A stretch of 64,000 nt of DNA from Bacillus fungorum (GTDB taxonomy: Bacteria; Bacillota; Bacilli; Bacillales; Bacillaceae_G), in NCBI RefSeq assembly GCF_002746455.1, contig NZ_NWUW01000006.1, positions 213,176-277,175 on the forward strand, given 5' to 3'. Under the pieces are notes generated by a model. The model had not been told where the DNA came from and did no database searches. It saw only the letters and a program-made list of their open reading frames with translations. The position numbers and the translations under genes were made by a program. Of the stretch, positions 27,209-36,133 are shown one piece after another. Every line of letters starts with the position of its first letter. The first letter of the stretch is position 1.

Positions 27209-27328
27209 GCGATGAGCTAATTTACGTAAGACGAGAGATATGCTTAAGTGCTAAACACGCGAATGTGGTCGCCTGGTCTCTCGCCGTAAACGCATCAAGA
27301 CGCCTGCTTTGCAGGCGTCTTTCATTTT
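27209..27328 (+). ncRNA. Candidate structured small RNA, about 120 nt
   Basis: Bounded by a promoter (27174-27202) and a strong intrinsic terminator (27299-27328). A long stem is formed by TTTACG (27221-27226) with CGTAAA (27285-27290) and CGAGAGA (27232-27238) with TCTCTCG (27277-27283), separated by a TAAGA/C internal loop. The enclosed loop has two competing hairpins: GTG-CTAAA-CAC or CAC-GCGAAT-GTG. No start codon with a ribosome-binding site is seen. I do not recognise a known RNA family. It makes up most of the 437-bp gap between 27052 and 27488. Confidence 0.6.
27299..27328 (+). terminator. Intrinsic terminator of the candidate small RNA
   Basis: GACGCCTGC and GCAGGCGTC pair perfectly around TTT, followed by TTTCATTTT. 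Confidence 0.88.
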
Positions 27329-27342
27329 ATATGAATGTAATG

Positions 27343-27375
27343 GGAAGAATGGAGGAATCCAATCTTCCTTTTTTT
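27343..27375 (+). terminator. Second hairpin with T-tract upstream of the ArsR gene
   Basis: GGAAGA and TCTTCC pair, with an inner TGG/CCA, followed by seven T residues. It lies 15 bp after the first terminator and may catch readthrough before the arsR-type gene. Confidence 0.6.
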
Positions 27376-27488
27376 ATCGGAATTAAAGTCAGAAAATAAA
27401 GTTATTTACAAGAGTATATGAAAGAGTTACTATTTAATGGTAATATATTATATGTTTTTTAGACATAAAAGGTTGGGATGAGTAGGAT

Positions 27489-27809
27489 ATGGAGAATTTT
27501 GAATGTAGAAATACAGAAGTTGTATTAGAGAAATTTCAGGTCGTAACACCTATATTTCAGGCGTTGGGAGATGAGAATCGTCAGCAAATTATTATGCTGT
27601 TATTAGAAAACAAACACATGAATGTAACACAAATAACAGATGAAATGGGGATTTCTAGACCGGCTGTTTCGCATCATTTAAAAATTTTAAAACAAGCAGA
27701 ACTAGTTGAAGCCGATCGGAATGGAAAAGAAATTTTTTATTCTATAGTGGCTGGAGAATTTTTAAAACAGGTAAAAGATTTAATTCAAGCGATAGAGTCA
27801 AATTATTAA
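27489..27809 (+). CDS. ArsR-family winged-helix regulator
   Basis: A 106-residue repressor-type protein. The helix-turn-helix spans about residues 50-75 (VTQITDEMGISRPAVSHHLKIL), and the conserved DENRQQII helix precedes it. The metal-binding ELCVCDL-type motif of metal-sensing members is absent, so the signal is unknown. It lies 67 bp before a DMT exporter gene, which it probably controls. Confidence 0.88.
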   Translation: MENFECRNTEVVLEKFQVVTPIFQALGDENRQQIIMLLLENKHMNVTQITDEMGISRPAVSHHLKILKQAELVEADRNGKEIFYSIVAGEFLKQVKDLIQAIESNY

Positions 27810-27876
27810 TTTTTTTGATCAATAGGTAAACAAGTTTAAACTTATAAACATATTTTGTGGAAAAGGGGAAATAAAA

Positions 27877-28806
27877 ATGAATAGTATAAATCGTATGTAC
27901 GTAATTATGTTACTTGTTCCTTTGTTTTGGGGTGGCTCTTTTGCGACAGCGGAGCATATTATTACGGAGATTCCACCAATTACTGCAGCAACAATTCGTT
28001 TTGGTTTAGCTGGTTTTATTTTAATAGGCATAGTTTTTATGAAATCTGAGTGGAATACAAGTTTGTTATTACAGAATTGGAAAGGGTTGTTATTTGTATC
28101 ACTAACAGGTATTTTTGGCTACAACGTTTTTTTCTTTATGGGACTTCATTATACTTCTACTATGAATGGCTCGCTTATCATTGCTACAATGCCAGTCTTT
28201 GTGACATTAGGAGCAATATTATTTTTTAAAGAGTCTTGGAGTTTAAAAATAGGAATAAGTTTAATCTTATCCCTGATTGGCGTAATAGTTGTTATTACGA
28301 GTGGTTCAGTGCATAAACTTATGTCGTTATCATTTAATAATGGGGATCTTTTATTTATAGCTGCTTTAATCTGTGGGGTGCTATATAGTTTAACAGGGAA
28401 AAAAGTTATGCATGGTGTATCTCCTTTGCTAACTACAATGAGTATGACGGTATTAGGTACTGTGTTTTTGGCAGGCCTTTCTCTATATGAAGATGGCTGG
28501 GGAAAGGTTATAACGCTTTCTTTACAGGGATGGATAGAGATGTTGTACATGGTGATATGCGGGACATTAATTGGATATATCGTGTTTAATAAAGGAGTAG
28601 AAGAGCTAGGTGCAAGTAAAGCGAGTATGTATTTGAATCTAACTCCTATTGTGGCAACTGGTATATCAGTTGTATTGTATGGAGCCATTGTTACGTGGCA
28701 ACAAATAGTCGGAATGATAATCGTACTAATTGGGGTTTACATAGCGACGATACAATCAAATAAAGATATAAAGAAGTTTTCACATAATCAATGTGTTTCG
28801 AAATAG
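27877..28806 (+). CDS. EamA/DMT-superfamily transporter
   Basis: A 309-residue protein with about ten membrane segments in two EamA halves (about 8-140 and 150-290). The motif VPLFWGGSFATAE at the first segment and GVYIATIQ at the last are typical. Such proteins export metabolites, often amino acids; the substrate here is not known. AAAGGGG precedes the ATG. It is paired with the ArsR-type gene. Confidence 0.88.
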   Translation: MNSINRMYVIMLLVPLFWGGSFATAEHIITEIPPITAATIRFGLAGFILIGIVFMKSEWNTSLLLQNWKGLLFVSLTGIFGYNVFFFMGLHYTSTMNGSLIIATMPVFVTLGAILFFKESWSLKIGISLILSLIGVIVVITSGSVHKLMSLSFNNGDLLFIAALICGVLYSLTGKKVMHGVSPLLTTMSMTVLGTVFLAGLSLYEDGWGKVITLSLQGWIEMLYMVICGTLIGYIVFNKGVEELGASKASMYLNLTPIVATGISVVLYGAIVTWQQIVGMIIVLIGVYIATIQSNKDIKKFSHNQCVSK

Positions 28807-28926
28807 ATAGAAATAATTGAACTCTATAATTCTTAATGGTGGCATTCTATGAACTAGGGATAAAACCCCCATTTCCGGAAAAACTACTAATGAAAGTTTG
28901 ATTTTGCCTAAAAGAGGTGAACGGAA

Positions 28927-29439
28927 ATGAAATGGATACTGATTGCAATACAAGCGTTCGTGATGATGTTTTGCTTAGTCTATGAAACGAATGTGAAGGC
29001 GGAAGGGCCAGTACCAGAAGTGACAGAAAAAGAACCTGAAGTTACAATTTTGTTAGAGCGAATGTATGTTGATGGAGAAGTAAGTGAGGAAATTTTTACA
29101 GAAAAAGTGGTGAACTTAGAAAAGTTTTTACAGCAATATAAAGAATGGCAGCTCGTTGATCGTGATGATGTACAAATTGTATTACAAAAGAAAGTTGATG
29201 ATATTTCTCCGTTATTGAAAACGAGCGGATATTTTGGTGTTTCAGAGGAAGGGATATTACAAATTTTCAAAGGTGTACCGAAAAGTGATAATGCGATTCA
29301 TTCCTTCTTTCAAATTGATATGAAAAAGCTTGAGAGTTATGAGCGTGCGAAATTGAAGCGTGGAATTCGTATAAAATCAAAAGAAGGTTTTGTGAAGACG
29401 ATTGAAAAAATGAAGCAATACGCAGTGCAAAACAAGTGA
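28927..29439 (+). CDS. bofC: Forespore protein BofC
   Basis: Intercompartmental checkpoint protein that restrains SpoIVB, and so delays pro-sigma-K processing. A signal peptide (about 1-25) directs it to the intermembrane space. Hallmark segments are LERMYVDGEVS, KVDDISPLLKTSGYFGVSEEG and HSFFQIDMKKLES, which align with B. subtilis BofC. The 170-residue length is standard, and position upstream of ruvA matches B. subtilis. It works in the same pathway as the spoIVFAB operon at the start of this window. Confidence 0.93.
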   Translation: MKWILIAIQAFVMMFCLVYETNVKAEGPVPEVTEKEPEVTILLERMYVDGEVSEEIFTEKVVNLEKFLQQYKEWQLVDRDDVQIVLQKKVDDISPLLKTSGYFGVSEEGILQIFKGVPKSDNAIHSFFQIDMKKLESYERAKLKRGIRIKSKEGFVKTIEKMKQYAVQNK

Positions 29440-29476
29440 AAAAGCAGCTCATGGTGAGCTGCTTTTTCACTTGTTT
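29430..29476. terminator. Bidirectional terminator from a 21-bp perfect inverted repeat
   Basis: The arms at 29430-29450 and 29456-29476 are perfect inverted copies around ATGGT. Each arm contains the stop codon of one of the two converging genes. Confidence 0.85.
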
Positions 29477-30411
29477 TTATCTAAAATTTGTTTTGCGATT
29501 TCATCGATTAGCATATCTTTTCCGATTGGATTGAATGCTTTTGTATTGAAGACTTCATTTGATACTTCATATACGTGATTGTTTTTTACTGCTTTATTGT
29601 CTTTCCAAACGGCACTGTTTTTATAGTCTTCGTACACTTTATCAGCTTCTCCGCCGAAGTTTACAACGAACATTTGGTCAGGTTGGAATGCAACAAGACC
29701 TTCTAGCGATACTTGTGCCATCGTTTGTTTTAAATCTGTGCCTTTTGTTGCTGGAAGTTTTAAGTCGTTAAAGATGATGTCACCGTATCCGAAGCTACCG
29801 TACACACGGAAGTTTTGTGGTGTAACTGCAACGAACATAAAGTTTTCATCTTTTGTTTTCTCTTTAATCTTTTTAGATAAAGAGTCTGCTTTTTTATCGT
29901 AGTCTGCAATCCATTTGTCTGCTTTCTTTTCTTCGTCAAATAGTTTACCTACTTCTTTAAACTTACCACGCCAGTCTTCTAAGTTTGTTTCTAGAACTAC
30001 TGTCGGTGCAACCTTTTCTAATTGATCATAAATCTTCAATTGACGATTATTTAAAAGAATTAAGTCTGGTTTTAAAGCAGTAACAGCTTCTAAATCAACT
30101 TTAGGTGCCCAGTACCAACCTACTGCCTTTACTCCATCTAGTTTGTCTGTTAAATGCTTTTGGATTTTATCTTTATATGTATTTGCTGTACCAACAGGTT
30201 TGTGTCCAAGAAGTAATAATTCTTCTGTTGATCCAGATAAGTCAACAATTCTCTTTGGATTGACTGGAATTGTAGTTTCTCCTTTAGCATGTTTTACAAC
30301 TTTTGTTTTCGGTTGTTCTTTTGTTTTTGTTTCTTCTTTTTGAGAAGAACAGCCAACGATAGAAAGAACAACTAGCATAATAGTAAATAAAATAAATAGC
30401 TTACGTTTCAT
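29467..30411 (-). CDS. Iron-siderophore ABC transporter substrate-binding lipoprotein
   Basis: Membrane-anchored binding protein for a ferric siderophore, 314 residues. The signal peptide ends in the lipobox SIVGC (C21). A lysine-rich linker precedes the FhuD/FeuA-type fold with PKRIVDLSGSTEELLLLG, VDLEAVTALKPDLIL and the C-terminal GKDMLIDEIAKQIL. No permease or ATPase lies beside it, so it must use one encoded elsewhere. A Fur box and promoter lie upstream. The siderophore cannot be deduced; petrobactin, bacillibactin and citrate types are all used in this group. Confidence 0.9.
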   Translation of the reverse strand: MKRKLFILFTIMLVVLSIVGCSSQKEETKTKEQPKTKVVKHAKGETTIPVNPKRIVDLSGSTEELLLLGHKPVGTANTYKDKIQKHLTDKLDGVKAVGWYWAPKVDLEAVTALKPDLILLNNRQLKIYDQLEKVAPTVVLETNLEDWRGKFKEVGKLFDEEKKADKWIADYDKKADSLSKKIKEKTKDENFMFVAVTPQNFRVYGSFGYGDIIFNDLKLPATKGTDLKQTMAQVSLEGLVAFQPDQMFVVNFGGEADKVYEDYKNSAVWKDNKAVKNNHVYEVSNEVFNTKAFNPIGKDMLIDEIAKQILDKNK

Positions 30412-30437
30412 CCTGATGTAACCCCTTTAATTAATAT

Positions 30438-30452
30438 TGATAATCATTATCG
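30438..30452. promoter_or_regulatory. Fur box of the siderophore-binding protein gene
   Basis: TGATAATCATTATCG matches the 7-1-7 Fur box TGATAATNATTATCA at all but the last base. It lies just downstream of the minus-strand -10, so ferric Fur would block transcription in iron-replete cells. Confidence 0.9.
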
Positions 30453-30460
30453 ACATATGT

Positions 30461-30489
30461 ATATTAATGTCCTTCATACTTTCTGTCAA
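30461..30489 (-). promoter_or_regulatory. Promoter of the siderophore-binding protein gene
   Basis: On the minus strand TTGACA (30489-30484) and TAATAT (30466-30461) are separated by 17 bp, directly upstream of the Fur box. Confidence 0.8.
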
Positions 30490-30599
30490 TGGAAAATAAC
30501 AGAAGCTTCAAATAGAGAACATTTGTTGGGGTAGTCTCGCTTTTCTATCATTAAATATGTTAAAATGGAATACATGATTTAAGAGGGAGAGATCGTATT

Positions 30600-31217
30600 T
30601 TGTTTGAATATGTTACAGGTTACGTGGAGTATGTAGGACCGGAATATGTTGTAATTGACCATAATGGAATTGGTTATCAAATTTTCACACCGAATCCGTA
30701 TGTATTTCAAAGAAGTAAGCAAGAAATCCGTGTCTATACATATCATTATGTGAGAGAAGATATTATGGCACTTTACGGGTTTAAAACACGTGAAGAGCGT
30801 TTATTATTTACAAAGTTGTTAGGTGTGTCTGGCATTGGACCAAAAGGCGCTCTTGCAATATTAGCTTCTGGTCAAACAGGACAGGTCGTTCAAGCGATTG
30901 AACATGAAGATGAGAAGTTTTTAGTGAAATTCCCGGGTGTCGGAAAGAAAACAGCGCGCCAAATGATTTTAGATTTAAAAGGAAAACTAGCGGATGTCGT
31001 ACCAGATGCATTTGTTGATTTATTCTCAGACACAGAACGTTTTGATGAGAAGAAAGGTTCCTCAGCTGAGCTTGATGAGGCGCTGGAAGCTCTGCGCGCA
31101 CTTGGATACGCAGAACGAGAAGTTTCTCGCGTTGTACCAGAGTTATTAAAAGAATCATTAACGACGGATCAGTATATTAAAAAGGCGCTTAGTCTTTTAC
31201 TAAATGGTAAGAGGTGA
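30600..31217 (+). CDS. ruvA: Holliday junction branch migration protein RuvA
   Basis: Tetrameric protein that binds four-way junctions and loads RuvB. The N-terminal OB fold begins [13 protein letters not shown]. Helix-hairpin-helix motifs lie at about 72-90 ([12 protein letters not shown]) and 107-123 ([16 protein letters not shown]), and the C-terminal RuvB-binding domain follows an acidic linker. The start is TTG. 205 residues; ruvB follows after 5 bp. Confidence 0.96.
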   Translation: MFEYVTGYVEYVGPEYVVIDHNGIGYQIFTPNPYVFQRSKQEIRVYTYHYVREDIMALYGFKTREERLLFTKLLGVSGIGPKGALAILASGQTGQVVQAIEHEDEKFLVKFPGVGKKTARQMILDLKGKLADVVPDAFVDLFSDTERFDEKKGSSAELDEALEALRALGYAEREVSRVVPELLKESLTTDQYIKKALSLLLNGKR

Positions 31218-31222
31218 GTATA

Positions 31223-32224
31223 ATGGACGAACGTCTCCTTTCAGGGGAATCTGCATATGAAGATGCGGATTTAGAATATTCATTGCGGCCACAGACGCTC
31301 CGTCAGTATATTGGCCAAGATAAAGCGAAACATAATTTAGAGGTGTTTATTGAAGCGGCGAAAATGCGCGAAGAAACGTTAGATCACGTGCTTCTATATG
31401 GACCGCCAGGACTTGGTAAAACGACGCTTGCGAATATTATTGCTAATGAAATGGGCGTTAATGTTAGAACAACTTCAGGCCCAGCAATTGAAAGACCAGG
31501 AGATTTAGCAGCTGTATTAACAGCGCTTCAGCCAGGGGATGTATTATTTATTGATGAAATTCATCGTTTGCATAGATCAATTGAAGAAGTACTATATCCT
31601 GCGATGGAAGATTTCTGCCTTGATATTGTAATTGGAAAAGGACCATCAGCACGATCTGTACGTTTAGACTTACCGCCATTTACATTAGTTGGAGCAACGA
31701 CACGTGCGGGAGCATTATCAGCACCGCTTCGTGACCGTTTCGGTGTACTTTCAAGATTAGAGTATTACACAGTAGATCAGCTTTCTGCGATTGTTGAACG
31801 TACAGCAGAAGTATTCGAAGTTGAAATTGATTCGTTAGCCGCACTAGAAATTGCAAGACGTGCTCGTGGTACACCTCGTATTGCAAATCGTTTATTACGA
31901 CGTGTACGAGATTTCGCACAAGTTCGTGGTAACGGAACAGTTACAATGGAAATTACACAAATGGCGTTAGAACTACTGCAAGTAGATAAATTAGGTCTAG
32001 ATCATATCGATCATAAATTATTGCTTGGTATTATTGAGAAATTCCGTGGTGGCCCAGTCGGGTTAGAAACAGTTTCGGCAACAATTGGAGAGGAATCTCA
32101 TACGATTGAAGATGTATATGAGCCATATTTATTACAAATTGGCTTTTTACAACGAACGCCAAGGGGCCGAATCGTAACGCCGCTTGCATATGAGCATTTC
32201 GGAATGGAGATGCCAAAAGTATGA
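31223..32224 (+). CDS. ruvB: Holliday junction branch migration helicase RuvB
   Basis: AAA+ motor for branch migration. Walker [10 protein letters not shown] is near residue 60, Walker [10 protein letters not shown] near 110, sensor GATTRAG near 155 and the arginine finger region APLRDRFG near 170. The frame opens at a GTG at 31214, but the ATG at 31223 has better spacing from AAGAGGTG and gives the standard 333 residues. Its stop overlaps the next gene's start (ATGA). Confidence 0.97.
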   Translation: MDERLLSGESAYEDADLEYSLRPQTLRQYIGQDKAKHNLEVFIEAAKMREETLDHVLLYGPPGLGKTTLANIIANEMGVNVRTTSGPAIERPGDLAAVLTALQPGDVLFIDEIHRLHRSIEEVLYPAMEDFCLDIVIGKGPSARSVRLDLPPFTLVGATTRAGALSAPLRDRFGVLSRLEYYTVDQLSAIVERTAEVFEVEIDSLAALEIARRARGTPRIANRLLRRVRDFAQVRGNGTVTMEITQMALELLQVDKLGLDHIDHKLLLGIIEKFRGGPVGLETVSATIGEESHTIEDVYEPYLLQIGFLQRTPRGRIVTPLAYEHFGMEMPKV

Positions 32225-32421
32225 CGGAGATTCCAAAATTGCTTATTACAGCAGGTATCTTACTTATCGTTGTTGGATTAGCTTGGAAGTTCATTGGAAG
32301 GCTTCCAGGCGATATTTTTGTCAAAAAAGGAAACGTTACCTTTTATTTTCCTATCATTACATGTATTGTGTTAAGTATTGTATTATCTTTTATTATGTAT
32401 ATAATAAATCGATTCAAATAA
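32221..32421 (+). CDS. DUF2905 family small membrane protein
   Basis: A 66-residue protein with two membrane segments around the family motif [19 protein letters not shown]. Function unknown. It overlaps the ruvB stop by four bases (ATGA), so it is translationally coupled to ruvB. The same family is common in this neighbourhood in Bacilli. Confidence 0.85.
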   Translation: MTEIPKLLITAGILLIVVGLAWKFIGRLPGDIFVKKGNVTFYFPIITCIVLSIVLSFIMYIINRFK

Positions 32422-32440
32422 GAAATAGGTGGATATAGTT

Positions 32441-33493
32441 ATGGATATAAATCTGTTTGATTTTCATTTACCAGAAGAACTTATTGCACAAGTCCCATTA
32501 GAAGAGCGTGAAACATCAAGATTAATGGTGTTAGACCGTGAAACAGGGGATATTGAGCATAAACATTTTACGGACATTCTTTCTTACTTACATGAGGGAG
32601 ATTGCTTAGTTTTAAATGAAACGAAAGTAATGCCTGCTCGTTTGCACGGTGTGAAAGAAGATACAGGCGCACACATTGAAGTACTTCTTCTAAAGCAAGA
32701 GGAAGGCGATAAGTGGGAAACGCTTGTTAAGCCGGCGAAACGTGTAAAAGAAGGAACTATTATCTCTTTTGGCGAAGGGAAATTAAAAGCAACTTGCATT
32801 GGAACTGCAGATCAAGGTGGACGTCAGCTTGAATTTTCATATGACGGCATCTTCTATGAAATTTTAGATGAACTTGGGGAAATGCCACTTCCTCCATATA
32901 TTAAAGAGACGCTAGAAGATCGCGATCGCTATCAAACAGTATATGCGAAAGAAATTGGCTCAGCAGCAGCGCCGACTGCAGGACTTCACTTCACAGAAGA
33001 GTTACTGGAGAAGTTAAAACAAAAAGGCGTTGAGTTAGCATTTATTACACTTCACGTAGGGCTTGGAACATTTAGACCAGTTTCTGCCGATACGATTGAA
33101 GAACACCATATGCACGCAGAATATTACCATATGTCTGAAGAGACAGCGGCATTATTAAATCGTGTGAAAGAGAATGGTGGGCGTATTATTACGGTAGGTA
33201 CGACATCAACTCGTACGTTAGAAACAATTGCGACAGATCATGATGGCAAGCTTTGTGCTGCTTCTGGCTGGACAGATATTTTTATGTACCCAGGTTATGA
33301 ATTTAAAGCAATTGATGGTTTAATTACAAACTTCCATTTACCGAAATCAACATTAATTATGCTTGTAAGTGCATTTGCAAATAGAGATAATGTACTTCAT
33401 GCTTATAATGAAGCAGTAAAAGAAAAATATCGTTTCTTTAGCTTCGGTGATGCAATGTTCGTTGCATCTCACGCTAAAATAGGAAACAAATAA
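32441..33493 (+). CDS. queA: tRNA preQ1(34) S-adenosylmethionine ribosyltransferase-isomerase
   Basis: Transfers the ribosyl part of SAM to preQ1 in tRNA to give epoxyqueuosine. Motifs [31 protein letters not shown] and [11 protein letters not shown] are seen. The frame opens upstream at 32429, but that GTG lies inside the AGGTGG ribosome-binding site; the ATG at 32441 gives 350 residues, the usual length. It acts just after Tgt, encoded next. Confidence 0.96.
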   Translation: MDINLFDFHLPEELIAQVPLEERETSRLMVLDRETGDIEHKHFTDILSYLHEGDCLVLNETKVMPARLHGVKEDTGAHIEVLLLKQEEGDKWETLVKPAKRVKEGTIISFGEGKLKATCIGTADQGGRQLEFSYDGIFYEILDELGEMPLPPYIKETLEDRDRYQTVYAKEIGSAAAPTAGLHFTEELLEKLKQKGVELAFITLHVGLGTFRPVSADTIEEHHMHAEYYHMSEETAALLNRVKENGGRIITVGTTSTRTLETIATDHDGKLCAASGWTDIFMYPGYEFKAIDGLITNFHLPKSTLIMLVSAFANRDNVLHAYNEAVKEKYRFFSFGDAMFVASHAKIGNK

Positions 33494-33502
33494 AAGGAGT
33501 AA

Positions 33503-34645
<1,143 letters not shown>

Positions 34646-34672
34646 TACATAATTTAAAAGGAGGAACAAAAG

Positions 34673-34933
34673 ATGAATCCAGGTATGATGAATATCGTTA
34701 TGATCGTTGCGATGTTTGCGATTTTCTATTTCTTATTAATTCGCCCGCAACAAAAACGTCAAAAAGCAGTTGCTCAAATGCAAAGTGAGTTAGCAAAAGG
34801 TGATGCTATCGTAACAATCGGTGGTTTACACGGTACAATCGAATCAGTAGATGATACGAAAATCGTTATTAAATCTGGTGGTTCACACTTAACTTTCGAT
34901 CGCAATGCGATTCGCGAAGTTGTGAAAAACTAA
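34673..34933 (+). CDS. yajC: Preprotein translocase subunit YajC
   Basis: Small single-span partner of SecDF. The 86-residue product has one N-terminal membrane segment (about 5-22) followed by LIRPQQKRQK and the conserved LAKGDAIVTIGGLHG. The ribosome-binding site is GGAGG. A strong terminator follows; secDF lies 3.5 kb further on. Confidence 0.95.
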   Translation: MNPGMMNIVMIVAMFAIFYFLLIRPQQKRQKAVAQMQSELAKGDAIVTIGGLHGTIESVDDTKIVIKSGGSHLTFDRNAIREVVKN

Positions 34934-34938
34934 TGAGG

Positions 34939-34972
34939 AAGGCCCTGCAGGAAATGTGCAGGGCCTTTTTTA
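34939..34972 (+). terminator. Rho-independent terminator after yajC
   Basis: AAGGCCCTGCA and TGCAGGGCCTT form an 11-pair stem followed by T residues. The converging minus-strand gene ends at its edge. Confidence 0.93.
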
Positions 34973-35353
34973 GTTATTTTGTTTTGACATATTTACACCG
35001 AAAATACCACCGAGTGTACTCGCGCCCATTAATGCTAATTGATAAAGTAACTGTGAGTTCGATAAAGTTTGAGAGAAGCCTAAATAGTTAACTAGAAAAA
35101 CAAGTATAGTGAATGTCATTCCTGTTGTGAAGCCTACTAGCCAACCTTTTCCTTGAGCTTTTTTGCCGGCAGTAAACCCAGATATAAGCATAGATAAAAG
35201 AGCTAGTATAAAAATAGTGACGGCTAATGTCCCTTCATTCATATCTGTAAATTTCAATAAAAGAGCCATAACCATGCTAATAATTGTTGCGAGAATTAAT
35301 AAGGTAACGACACCGAATCCGATTGCAGTTGATAATTTTTTCGTTCCATCCAT
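34970..35353 (-). CDS. TIGR04086/YrzE family membrane protein
   Basis: A 127-residue protein with four membrane segments. The second pair is linked by SGFTAGKKAQGKGWLVG, which is typical of the family. Function unknown. Position between yajC and the DUF421 gene matches B. subtilis yrzE. Convergent with yajC. Confidence 0.8.
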   Translation of the reverse strand: MDGTKKLSTAIGFGVVTLLILATIISMVMALLLKFTDMNEGTLAVTIFILALLSMLISGFTAGKKAQGKGWLVGFTTGMTFTILVFLVNYLGFSQTLSNSQLLYQLALMGASTLGGIFGVNMSKQNN

Positions 35354-35456
35354 TTATACATTCCCCCTTTTTAATACAAGCATATTTTCCTTTTGCTGAA
35401 GTTAGACTAGTTTCTTTTTTAAAGGGGAGTCTATAGATAAAAAAGGAGATGTAGAA

Positions 35457-36104
35457 ATGGAATGGGTATCAATCATTGGCCGGACGATGCTTTTGTATAT
35501 CATCATCTTAATTATTTTTCGTCTTATGGGTAAACGTGAAATTGGAGAGCTAAGTGTATTAGATTTAGTCGTATTCATTATGCTTGGCGAAATGGCTGTA
35601 GTCGCAATTGAAAATACCGACAAATCACTTTGGCACCAATTAGTTCCGATGACTTTTCTTATGTGTATACAAATCATTTTGTCAGTTATTTCATTAAAGT
35701 TTCAACGGTTTCGGCATTTAATAGAAGGTGAGCCGGCTATTCTTGTAAATGCGGGAAAGATTGATGAAAAGAAGATGAGAAAGCAACGTTATAATATAGA
35801 TGACTTAATGATGCAGTTGAGGGAGCAAGGAGTTGGAGATATCCGAGATGTAGCATACGCTATTTTAGAACCATCTGGGAAGTTATCTGTCTTTCAAAAA
35901 CAAAAAGGTAAACAGGATGCATTGCAGTTTACTCTTCCTCTTATTATTGATGGAGAAATTCAATCTAATCATTTACAAATGATTGAGCATACAGATGAAT
36001 GGCTTATTGAGAAATTAAAAAACTTAGGTTATAACGATACAACACAAATTTTATACTGTAGCTTTCAAAATGGACAATTTTTTGTTGATTTGAAAGAAAA
36101 CTAG
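35457..36104 (+). CDS. DUF421 family membrane protein (YrbG/YetF-like)
   Basis: A 215-residue protein with three N-terminal membrane segments and two cytoplasmic YetF-type domains. The family core FRLMGKREIGELSVLDLVVFI follows the first segment, and GEPAILVNAGKIDEKKM and QGVGDIRDVAYAILE lie in the soluble part. Some family members in spores are linked to germination proteins; the role of this one is unknown. Synteny matches B. subtilis yrbG. Confidence 0.85.
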   Translation: MEWVSIIGRTMLLYIIILIIFRLMGKREIGELSVLDLVVFIMLGEMAVVAIENTDKSLWHQLVPMTFLMCIQIILSVISLKFQRFRHLIEGEPAILVNAGKIDEKKMRKQRYNIDDLMMQLREQGVGDIRDVAYAILEPSGKLSVFQKQKGKQDALQFTLPLIIDGEIQSNHLQMIEHTDEWLIEKLKNLGYNDTTQILYCSFQNGQFFVDLKEN

Positions 36105-36133
36105 AGGCTGACTATATGAAATAGTAAGCCTGT

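Noticed and set aside
27209..27298. Candidate small RNA as a 6S RNA or a known riboswitch
   Set aside because: It is too short and lacks the central-bubble architecture of 6S RNA, and I could not match purine, preQ1, c-di-GMP, SAM, TPP, THF or fluoride aptamer cores.
32184..32438. 84-codon frame overlapping ruvB and the DUF2905 gene
   Set aside because: Out of frame with two well supported coupled genes; a shadow frame.
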